Shown one piece after another: positions 26,724 through 33,580 of a stretch of 64,000 bases of DNA. The notes beneath the pieces are model-generated. The model was given only the letters and a program-made list of their open reading frames with translations. It did not search any database and was not told the DNA's origin. The position numbers and the translations under genes are program-made. How positions within the stretch are numbered: the stretch's first letter is position 1; each line of letters opens with the position of its first letter. The DNA comes from Pseudomonas sp. NC02 (lineage in GTDB: Bacteria > Pseudomonadota > Gammaproteobacteria > Pseudomonadales > Pseudomonadaceae), in the NCBI RefSeq assembly GCF_002874965.1, contig NZ_CP025624.1, positions 1,302,001 through 1,366,000 of the forward strand, written 5' to 3'.

Positions 26724-27362
26724 TCAAAAAGCCCGATAAGCCCGCATGAACAACCCAACCACTTCCTGCACATGCTCCTCGGCCGCCTCAGCGCTCAGTT
26801 GCCCCCCACACCCATACAACAAACAAAAATTCGCCGTCCCCTTGAGCAAGCAAAAAAAATGCTCCGCCGCGGTGAACGGCTTGGCAATACGCAATGCGCC
26901 ACTCTGGTCGATCTTACCGAGCAGCCGCTCCATCCCCTGCAACATACGCATCGGCCCGGCCTCGAAAAAGATCTGCGACAACTTCGGATCCTGACTCCCG
27001 GAAGTCATCATCAACCGATGCAGGTTCACCGACTCCTCGCTATTGATCAGCACATGAAACCCGCGGGCGATATTGAGCAGCACCTTCTCCACCGGCACAC
27101 CCTCGGGCAGCTCGAAATACATCACCGGTAACTGCTCTTCGCACTTGGCAACCACCGCCGCCGAGAACAGCGTCTCCTTGTCGGTGAAATGGCTGTACAC
27201 CGTCAGCTTCGACACCCCGGCCTCCACTGCCACGGCATCCATGCTGGTACTGGCATACCCATTACTCAAAAACAGGATCTTCGCCGCATCAAGAATCGCC
27301 TGGCGTTTTGCCATGTCCTTGGGACGCCCGGGGCTATTGGTGTTCACAGGATTGTCGGACAT
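26724..27362 (-). CDS. mexL: TetR-family repressor, MexL type
   Basis: A 212-residue TetR regulator divergent from mexJK. The DNA-binding domain covers about residues 18-65 (RQAILDAAKILFLSNGY ... VSKLTVYSHFTDKETLF), followed by a helical ligand-binding domain with CysLeuLeu and CysGlyGly near the C-terminus. I chose ATG 27362; a GTG at 27368 would add two residues. Length and position match MexL of P. aeruginosa, repressor of the mexJK efflux genes. The perfect palindrome between it and mexJ is a likely operator for both genes. Confidence 0.85.
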   Translation of the reverse strand: MSDNPVNTNSPGRPKDMAKRQAILDAAKILFLSNGYASTSMDAVAVEAGVSKLTVYSHFTDKETLFSAAVVAKCEEQLPVMYFELPEGVPVEKVLLNIARGFHVLINSEESVNLHRLMMTSGSQDPKLSQIFFEAGPMRMLQGMERLLGKIDQSGALRIAKPFTAAEHFFCLLKGTANFCLLYGCGGQLSAEAAEEHVQEVVGLFMRAYRAF

Positions 27363-27403
27363 TTTCACTTTATTACTGGACTGGTGAGTTTGGTATTAAT
27401 AAC

Positions 27404-27417
27404 ATACTGGCCAGTAT
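27404..27417. promoter_or_regulatory. Probable MexL operator overlapping the mexJ -10
   Basis: ATACTGGCCAGTAT is a perfect 14-base palindrome in the mexL-mexJ divergent gap. TATAAT at 27415-27420 overlaps its right half and could be the mexJ -10, so repressor binding would block it. A weaker related sequence, TTACTGGACTGGTGA, lies at about 27373. Confidence 0.7.
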
Positions 27418-27454
27418 AATTATTCCTAGCACCATTAGCGAAAGGTCCTTCAGC

Positions 27455-28555
27455 ATGCGCAGCTATTTCCTGCCACTCGCTTTGCCTGCCAGCTTGTTAT
27501 TCCTGTTGGCTGCCTGTGGCCATGAAGAAGCGGCGCAAACCACCGTCCGCCCGGCCATGGTGGTTCAGCCAGAGCCTTCGGCGCAGGCTTCCGACAGCTA
27601 CCCGGGCGAGGTGCGTGCACGCTATGAACCCGACCTGGCCTTTCGCATTGGCGGCAAAGTCAGCCGACGACTGGTGGAGGAGGGCGAGCGCGTCAAGGCC
27701 AACCAGCCCCTGGCCGAACTCGACCCTCAGGACGTACGCCTGCAACTGGAAGCCACCCGCGCCCAGGTCGCCGCTGCCGACGCCAACCTGAGCCTGGTAC
27801 GCGCCGAGCGTGACCGCTACAAGACCCTGATGGACCGTCAGATGGTCAGCCGCTCCCAGTACGACAACTCCGAAAACCTCTACCGCACCGGTGAAGCACG
27901 CCTCAAGCAGATCAAGGCCGAATTCGACGTGGCCAATAACCAGGCCGGTTACGCCGTGTTGCGCGCACCCCAGGATGGCGTGGTCGCCAAGCGTGCAGTG
28001 GAAGTCGGCCAGGTGGTGTCGGCCGGCCAGACCGTATTCACCCTGGCCACCGATGGCGAGCGGGAGGTGTTGATCAGCCTGCCGGAGCAAAGCTTCGGGC
28101 GTTTCAAGATTGGCCAGCCGGTGTCCGTGGAACTGTGGAGCCAGCCTGACCAGCGCTTCAACGGCCGCATCCGCGAACTGTCGCCGGCTGCCGATCCAAA
28201 GTCGCGAACCTTCGCCGCCCGCGTCGCGTTTACCGGCGGCAAAGTGCCTGCGGAACTGGGGCAGAGCGCTCGCGTCTTCATCCAGGCTGACGGGGTGATT
28301 CCCCTGGCGGTGCCGCTGTCTGCCCTGAGCGCGGAGAACGGCGCGTCCTACGTCTGGGTGGTGCAGCCCGACAATACCCTCAAGCGCACACCGGTGCGGA
28401 TCGGCGCCTTTGGCGAGAAAACCGTGCCGGTACTGGAAGGCTTGAACCCCACTGATTGGGTGATCGCCGCCGGTGTGCATGTACTCCATGAGGGCCAGCA
28501 AGTGCGCCCGGTGGATCGCGCCAATCGAGTGGTAAGTCTGGCGGCCAAGGAGTAG
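27455..28555 (+). CDS. mexJ: RND efflux periplasmic adaptor, MexJ type
   Basis: A 366-residue membrane-fusion protein: lipoprotein signal with lipobox LLAAC (Cys21), then the lipoyl/beta-barrel pattern of RND adaptors, with YPGEVRARYEPDLAFRIGGK (about 49-68) and the returning VLRAPQDGVVAKRAVEVGQV (about 168-187), separated by a coiled-coil hairpin. It links the inner-membrane pump to an outer-membrane channel. ATG 27455 gives the signal peptide; the frame opens upstream to 27308. Six bases separate it from mexK, so they form an operon. Confidence 0.88.
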   Translation: MRSYFLPLALPASLLFLLAACGHEEAAQTTVRPAMVVQPEPSAQASDSYPGEVRARYEPDLAFRIGGKVSRRLVEEGERVKANQPLAELDPQDVRLQLEATRAQVAAADANLSLVRAERDRYKTLMDRQMVSRSQYDNSENLYRTGEARLKQIKAEFDVANNQAGYAVLRAPQDGVVAKRAVEVGQVVSAGQTVFTLATDGEREVLISLPEQSFGRFKIGQPVSVELWSQPDQRFNGRIRELSPAADPKSRTFAARVAFTGGKVPAELGQSARVFIQADGVIPLAVPLSALSAENGASYVWVVQPDNTLKRTPVRIGAFGEKTVPVLEGLNPTDWVIAAGVHVLHEGQQVRPVDRANRVVSLAAKE

Positions 28556-28561
28556 TCCCCG

Positions 28562-31500
28562 ATGGGTTTCAATCTTTCCGAATGGGCGTTGCGTAATCGC
28601 CAGATCGTACTGTTCCTGATGATCCTGCTGGCAGTGGTCGGCACCTTGTCCTACACCAAGCTGGGACAAAGCGAAGACCCGCCGTTTACCTTCAAGGCCA
28701 TGGTGATCAAGACCAACTGGCCAGGCGCTACGGCCCAGGAAGTGTCGCGCCAGGTCACCGAGCGTATTGAAAAGAAATTGATGGAGACCGGCGACTACGA
28801 GCGCATCGTCTCCTTCTCGCGACCCGGTGAATCCCAGGTCACCTTCATGGCCCGGGACTCGATGCACTCCGCAGAGATCCCGGACCTCTGGTACCAGGTG
28901 CGCAAGAAAATCAGCGATATTCGCCAGACCCTGCCACCGGATATCCAGGGCCCGTTTTTCAACGATGAATTCGGTACCACCTTCGGCAATATCTACGCCC
29001 TGACCGGCGATGGCTTTGACTACGCCGTGCTCAAGGACTACGCCGACCGCATCCAGATTCAGCTGCAACGGGTGCCGGATGTCGGCAAGGTCGAACTGCT
29101 GGGCTTGCAGGACGAGAAGATCTGGATCGAGCTGTCCAACCTCAAGCTCGCCACCCTCGGCCTGCCGCTGGCGACGGTGCAGCAGGCGTTGCAGGAACAG
29201 AACGCGGTGTCCACCGCCGGCTTCTTTGAAACCCCGAGCGAGCGCGTGCAGTTAAGGGTGTCCGGCAACTTCAAGACCGTTAAGGAGATTCGCGACTTCC
29301 CGATCCGCGTCGGTGATCGTACGTTCCGTATCGGTGACGTGGCCGAGATTCATCGTGGCTTCAACGATCCACCGGCACCGCGCATGCGCTACATGGGCGC
29401 CGACGCCATCGGGCTGGCCGTGGCCATGCGTGATGGTGGCGACATCCTGGTGCTGGGCAAGGCCCTGGAAGGCGAATTCGCACGCCTGCAGAAGAACCTT
29501 CCTGCCGGTATGGAACTGCGCAAGGTGTCGGACCAGCCGGCAGCGGTAAAAACCAGTGTCGGCGAATTCGTCCAGGTGCTCGCCGAGGCCCTGGCGATTG
29601 TGTTGCTGGTGAGCTTTTTCTCTCTGGGCGTGCGCACCGGCATGGTGGTCGCCCTGGCGATTCCGCTGGTGTTGGCCATGACGTTTGCCACCATGTATTA
29701 CCTCGGCATCGGCCTGCACAAAATCTCCCTCGGCGCGCTGGTGCTGGCGCTGGGCTTGCTGGTGGACGATGCGATCATCGCCGTGGAAATGATGGCGATC
29801 AAAATGGAGCAGGGGTACGACCGGCTCAAGGCCGCCAGTTTCGCCTGGACCAGCACAGCCTTCCCGATGCTCACCGGCACCCTGATCACGGCCGCGGGTT
29901 TCCTGCCGATTGCCACGGCGCAATCGAGCACCGGTGAATACACCCGCTCGATCTTCCAGGTGGTGACCATTGCGCTGCTGGCCTCGTGGGTCGCCGCCGT
30001 GATGTTCGTGCCGTACCTGGGGGAAAAACTCCTGCCGGACCTGGCGAAGATTCATGCGGCCAAGCATGGCACCGACGGGCCGGATCCCTACGGCACACCC
30101 TTCTATCAGCGCGTAAGACGCCTGGTGGAGTGGTGTGTGCGTCGGCGCAAGACGGTGATCGTCCTGACCTTGCTGCTGTTTATCGGCTCGGTGGCGCTGT
30201 TCCGCTTTGTGCCCCAGCAGTTCTTCCCGGCTTCCGGGCGACTGGAACTGATGGTCGACCTGAAACTGGCTGAAGGCGCGTCCCTGAGCAATACGGCTGA
30301 CCAGGTCAAACGCCTTGAAGCCTTGCTCAAGGAACATGCAGGTATTGAAAATTATGTGGCCTACGTCGGTACCGGTTCGCCACGTTTCTACCTGCCGCTG
30401 GACCAGCAACTGCCGGCCGCCAGCTTTGCCCAGTTTGTGGTGTTGGCCAAGACCATCGAGGAGCGCGAAAGCTTGCGCACCTGGCTGATCGAAACCCTCA
30501 ACGAACAATTCCCGGACCTGCGTTCGCGGGTTACGCGGCTTGAAAACGGCCCGCCGGTTGGCTACCCCGTGCAGTTTCGGGTAACGGGCGAGCACATCGA
30601 AGAAGTCCGGGCCCTGGCGCGGAAAGTGGCGGCCAAGGTTCGCGAAAATACCCACGTGGTCAACGTGCACCTGGACTGGGAAGAACCGAGCAAGATCGTC
30701 TACCTCAACGTTGACCAGGACCGCGCCCGTGCCCTCGGCGTGAGCACCGCCAACCTGTCGAAATTCCTCCAGAGTTCCCTCACGGGCTCCAGCGTCAGCC
30801 AGTACCGCGAGGACAACGAGTTGATCGAAATCCTGCTGCGCGGCACGGTGCATGAGCGCACCGAGCTGTCGCTGCTGCCAAGCCTGGCGGTGCCGACCGA
30901 CAACGGCAAGAGCGTGGCGCTGTCGCAGATCGCGACCCTGGAATACGGCTTTGAGGAAGGCATCATCTGGCACCGTAATCGCCTGCCGACCGTGACCGTT
31001 CGCGCCGATATCTACGGCAAGGAACAACCGGCCACCCTGGTGCAGCAGATCCTGCCGACCCTCGAAGGCGTGCGTGCTGAACTGCCGGACGGCTACCTGC
31101 TGGAAGTTGGCGGCACGGTCGAGGATTCCGCCCGTGGGCAGAACTCGGTCAAGGCCGGTGTGCCGCTGTTTATCGTGGTGGTGCTGACCTTGCTGATGCT
31201 GCAATTGCGCAGCTTCTCCCGCACCGCGATGGTGTTTCTCACGGCGCCCTTGGGCCTGATCGGGGTGACACTGTTCCTGCTGGTGTTCCGCCAGCCCTTT
31301 GGGTTCGTGGCGATGCTGGGGACCATCGCGCTGTCGGGGATGATCATGCGTAACTCGGTGATCCTGGTGGACCAGATCGAGCAGGACATCAAGGCCGGCC
31401 TGGCTCCCTGGCAGGCGATTATCGAGGCGACCGTGCGGCGCTTCCGGCCGATTGTGCTGACGGCGCTGGCGGCCGTACTGGCGATGATCCCGCTGTCCCG

Positions 31501-31627
31501 CAGCGTGTTCTTCGGGCCGATGGCCGTGGCGATCATGGGCGGCTTGATTGTTGCGACGGCATTGACCCTGTTGTTCCTGCCCGCGCTGTATGCGGCGTGG
31601 TTTCGGGTCCGCAAGGAGGCGGTGTAA
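28562..31627 (+). CDS. mexK: RND multidrug efflux permease, MexK type
   Basis: A 1021-residue inner-membrane proton-driven pump of the HAE1/RND family with the usual 12 membrane segments in two halves, each with a large periplasmic loop. The proton-relay Asp pair is visible in LGLLVDDAIIAVE (about 400-412), and the second half has MLGTIALSGMIMRNSVILVDQIEQD. By synteny with P. aeruginosa it is MexK; MexJK there uses an outer-membrane channel encoded elsewhere, and none is encoded here. Substrates cannot be read from the sequence. Confidence 0.9.
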   Translation: MGFNLSEWALRNRQIVLFLMILLAVVGTLSYTKLGQSEDPPFTFKAMVIKTNWPGATAQEVSRQVTERIEKKLMETGDYERIVSFSRPGESQVTFMARDSMHSAEIPDLWYQVRKKISDIRQTLPPDIQGPFFNDEFGTTFGNIYALTGDGFDYAVLKDYADRIQIQLQRVPDVGKVELLGLQDEKIWIELSNLKLATLGLPLATVQQALQEQNAVSTAGFFETPSERVQLRVSGNFKTVKEIRDFPIRVGDRTFRIGDVAEIHRGFNDPPAPRMRYMGADAIGLAVAMRDGGDILVLGKALEGEFARLQKNLPAGMELRKVSDQPAAVKTSVGEFVQVLAEALAIVLLVSFFSLGVRTGMVVALAIPLVLAMTFATMYYLGIGLHKISLGALVLALGLLVDDAIIAVEMMAIKMEQGYDRLKAASFAWTSTAFPMLTGTLITAAGFLPIATAQSSTGEYTRSIFQVVTIALLASWVAAVMFVPYLGEKLLPDLAKIHAAKHGTDGPDPYGTPFYQRVRRLVEWCVRRRKTVIVLTLLLFIGSVALFRFVPQQFFPASGRLELMVDLKLAEGASLSNTADQVKRLEALLKEHAGIENYVAYVGTGSPRFYLPLDQQLPAASFAQFVVLAKTIEERESLRTWLIETLNEQFPDLRSRVTRLENGPPVGYPVQFRVTGEHIEEVRALARKVAAKVRENTHVVNVHLDWEEPSKIVYLNVDQDRARALGVSTANLSKFLQSSLTGSSVSQYREDNELIEILLRGTVHERTELSLLPSLAVPTDNGKSVALSQIATLEYGFEEGIIWHRNRLPTVTVRADIYGKEQPATLVQQILPTLEGVRAELPDGYLLEVGGTVEDSARGQNSVKAGVPLFIVVVLTLLMLQLRSFSRTAMVFLTAPLGLIGVTLFLLVFRQPFGFVAMLGTIALSGMIMRNSVILVDQIEQDIKAGLAPWQAIIEATVRRFRPIVLTALAAVLAMIPLSRSVFFGPMAVAIMGGLIVATALTLLFLPALYAAWFRVRKEAV

Positions 31628-31707
31628 GGCTGCGAGTGGCAGGGGTGTCCTGTAAGGAAATGCCTCTGGTCATTCACACATAGACGCAAACTGCGACCCT
31701 GGGCGAC

Positions 31708-31735
31708 GGAACGTTTGCCCGTGGTGCTCCACTCA
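31708..31735 (+). promoter_or_regulatory. hrp box 3 (one mismatch)
   Basis: GGAACG-N15-CCACTCA fits the HrpL consensus except for G in place of C/T at position six of the upstream half. It lies 82 bases before the next start codon, same orientation. Confidence 0.72.
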
Positions 31736-31740
31736 GAATT

Positions 31741-31786
31741 GTCTGATTGACAGACGTCGTTGTCGGGGCCGCAAGCCTGCGGTCCC
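31741..31786 (+). other. Two hairpins in the leader of the hrp-box gene
   Basis: GTCTG-ATTGA-CAGAC at 31741-31755 is followed by GGGGCCGCA-AGCC-TGCGGTCCC around 31765-31786. Both lie between hrp box 3 and the start codon, so they would form the 5' end of that mRNA. Neither has a T-run. Confidence 0.55.
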
Positions 31787-31817
31787 GATGAACAACAATG
31801 AGTTCATGGAGTGTCAT

Positions 31818-32084
31818 ATGTTTATTTTGTCTGCCCTGGCAGCTTTCAAAGGTGCTTTCCTGGGGTCACTGCTGGGCAATCTGTTGCCTGGTTCCAATAA
31901 AGAAGCTGATACGGCGCGACCGCACAAGCCCGGCCATGGACGGCCCGGTTTCAACCACGGCCATCACTCCCGACCAACGGGGCCTGTCCTGCCTGCGCGG
32001 CCCAAGCCGTATCACCAGGCGCCGGTGCATGAGGCCCACCAACCCTACCAGAGGTCGTCGGCACTCTTTCCGATCCATCGGTAG
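31818..32084 (+). CDS. Small His/Pro-rich protein under hrp-box control, unknown function
   Basis: An 88-residue protein from ATG 31818 (GGAG six bases upstream); in-frame starts at 31788 and 31806 are alternatives. It has a hydrophobic N-terminus (about 2-23, FILSALAAFKGAFLGSLLGN) and then a tail very rich in His, Pro, Arg and Gly (HGRPGF..HGHHSRP, PYHQAPVHEAHQPYQ). I recognise no family. The hydrophobic part could be a membrane segment or an amphipathic export signal. A one-gene unit between two hrp boxes; a type III-related role is an inference from the promoter only. Confidence 0.68.
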   Translation: MFILSALAAFKGAFLGSLLGNLLPGSNKEADTARPHKPGHGRPGFNHGHHSRPTGPVLPARPKPYHQAPVHEAHQPYQRSSALFPIHR

Positions 32085-32092
32085 CCGCTGAC

Positions 32093-32124
32093 TCGAGGCA
32101 GCCCGGGAACCACTCGGGCTGCCT
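32093..32124 (+). terminator. Hairpin after the His/Pro-rich gene, overlapping hrp box 4
   Basis: AGCCCG-GGAACCACT-CGGGCT is a six-base stem (32100-32120) whose loop contains the upstream half of hrp box 4; CTT-type T content is low. It could end the upstream transcript while serving as promoter DNA for the next. Confidence 0.4.
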
Positions 32125-32133
32125 TGCCACTCA
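32106..32133 (+). promoter_or_regulatory. hrp box 4
   Basis: GGAACC-N15-CCACTCA, a perfect HrpL-type promoter. It shares CCACTCAGA with hrp box 3 and stands 37 bases before the next start codon. Confidence 0.85.
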
Positions 32134-32169
32134 GAGGGGGCTTTTGACCATAGATATCGAGGAGTGTGT

Positions 32170-32361
32170 ATGATTTTTCCAGTACTGGTTTCACCACTGC
32201 ACCTGTTGGGGGCTGTATTTGGAATAGGGCCGAATTTCGGTCGGTCCAATGGCAATGGCCAGCCCGAGATCAACATTAATATCAAAACCGAAAACAACAC
32301 CACCAACAGCAGCAACAGCAATGCCGTGGGTAGTGATTTGCCTTGCAAGTGCCGCTATTAA
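32170..32361 (+). CDS. Small Asn/Thr/Ser-rich protein under hrp-box control, unknown function
   Basis: A 63-residue protein from ATG 32170 (GGAG five bases upstream; GTG 32164 is in frame). It begins with a hydrophobic segment (IFPVLVSPLHLLGAVFGIG), continues with an Asn/Gly stretch and a run of the type INIKTENNTTNSSNSN, and ends in CKCRY with two Cys. Its overall plan, a hydrophobic head and a polar low-complexity tail, matches the upstream hrp-box gene although the sequences are not similar. No family recognised. A terminator follows at once. Confidence 0.65.
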   Translation: MIFPVLVSPLHLLGAVFGIGPNFGRSNGNGQPEININIKTENNTTNSSNSNAVGSDLPCKCRY

Positions 32362-32394
32362 AAAAAACGCCCTGAATAGTTCAGGGCGTTTTTA
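32361..32394. terminator. Bidirectional terminator
   Basis: A-run, stem ACGCCCTGA-ATAGT-TCAGGGCGT and T-run. It serves the rightward hrp-box gene and the leftward DUF4197 gene, which ends at 32410. Confidence 0.93.
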
Positions 32395-32409
32395 GTTGCC
32401 GGGTATGGT

Positions 32410-33099
32410 CTACAGCGCCCCGAACACCTTCTTGGCCAAGCTGGTGGCAGCCGCCGCCGGGTTCTTGCGAATGGTTTCTTCCTGCTGGGCGATCATCTTG
32501 AACAGCCCGTCCAGCGCCTGTTCGGTCACGTAGCTTTCGACATTGGCGCTCTTGGCATCAATGGCGCCAAAGGTGGCGGCCTTGCCGGCGAGCGCGTTGT
32601 ACTGCTGGGCCACGCCGACCTTGTCGGTAGCGGCCTTGACGATCGGCAGGAACTTGGCCCGGATCTCGTCACGGCTGCTTTTGTTCAGGTACTGGGTGGC
32701 CGAGTCCTGGCCGCCGGTGAGGATGCCCTTGGCATCGGTCACGCTCATGTTTTTCACCGCGTTTACCAGGATCGGCTGGGCCTGGGTGACAGCAGACTCG
32801 GCCGCCTTGTTCATGCTGGTTTCAAGTTGCGTGACCTGGTCACCCATGCCGAACATTTTCAACTTGTCAGCGACTTTGCCCAACTTGCCCGGCAGGCCGA
32901 TCTTCACTTCGGGGTTGTTGCTGAAACCACCGGGCACACCCAGTTGTTTCACGGCAATCTGTGCGCCTTGGGTCAGTGCATCCTTGAGGCCGCCGGTGGC
33001 GTCGCCCTGGGACAGGCTGCCGAGGGACAAGGCCATGGCGTTGGCACCGAGCAGCAAGCCGGCGCACAGGGCAGTGAGGCGAAGGGAGTTACGGAGCAT
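32410..33099 (-). CDS. DUF4197 periplasmic protein
   Basis: A 229-residue protein with a signal peptide (MLRNSLRLTALCAGLLLGANAMA) and a mature all-helical domain of DUF4197 type: GGLKDALTQGAQIAVKQLG at the start, FGMGDQVTQLETSMNKAAE in the middle, and TEQALDGLFKMIAQQEETIRKNP near the end. Family function is unknown. It lies just downstream of a YbaY-type lipoprotein gene on the same strand (28-base gap), so they are probably co-transcribed. Confidence 0.9.
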   Translation of the reverse strand: MLRNSLRLTALCAGLLLGANAMALSLGSLSQGDATGGLKDALTQGAQIAVKQLGVPGGFSNNPEVKIGLPGKLGKVADKLKMFGMGDQVTQLETSMNKAAESAVTQAQPILVNAVKNMSVTDAKGILTGGQDSATQYLNKSSRDEIRAKFLPIVKAATDKVGVAQQYNALAGKAATFGAIDAKSANVESYVTEQALDGLFKMIAQQEETIRKNPAAAATSLAKKVFGAL

Positions 33100-33127
33100 G
33101 GGCGCTTCCTTATGTTCGATATTTTAA

Positions 33128-33529
33128 TCAGTGTGCAACCGCATCCACGCGCAGGCGCAGCGGTTGTGGGTCCTGGCCGTTCAACTGCACGGAGTGCCGT
33201 TCGGTGGTGATAAACAGTAGCTTGCCCTCCAGTTCGATGCGAGCGCTCACTGAGTAACTGTGGCCAGGCTTGACCTGGGTCGGGTCGTAGCTCAGATGAA
33301 AGGGCAGCGGCACCTGGCCTTTCACCGGGCCTTTCTGCTCGGCCAGGGTCACGGCCGGGGCATCCATCAAGGACACATCCTGCAGGGTCACACTCAAGGT
33401 GGCGGCGGGCGGCAGGGCGATGCGTTGCAGGTAGAACACTTCGCCATCGAGGCTGGCTTTGGGCGCGGGGCTCATGGTCTGGCAGGCTCCCAGCAGGGCG
33501 GTCAGGCCCAGGAGGATGATTTTTTTCAT
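33128..33529 (-). CDS. YbaY-type lipoprotein
   Basis: A 133-residue lipoprotein (MKKIILLGLTALLGAC, Cys16) with one YbaY/'type III secretion lipoprotein chaperone-like' beta domain: VFYLQRIALPPAATLSVTLQDVS followed by LPFHLSYDPTQVKPGHSYSVSARIE. The old family name does not imply a secretion role. The start at 33529 has GGAG upstream; the frame is open to 33562. It lies 51 bases from the plsB stop on the same strand. Confidence 0.87.
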   Translation of the reverse strand: MKKIILLGLTALLGACQTMSPAPKASLDGEVFYLQRIALPPAATLSVTLQDVSLMDAPAVTLAEQKGPVKGQVPLPFHLSYDPTQVKPGHSYSVSARIELEGKLLFITTERHSVQLNGQDPQPLRLRVDAVAH

Positions 33530-33580
33530 GGTGCAGCTCCTTGTCAACGGCGCCAGAAACACCCTGGCGCCTCGGTCACT

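Noticed and set aside
26287..26727. 146-codon frame in the right arm of the large inverted repeat
   Set aside because: Contains REP and repeat sequence, overlaps the end of mexL, and has no ribosome site; the repeat itself explains the open frame.
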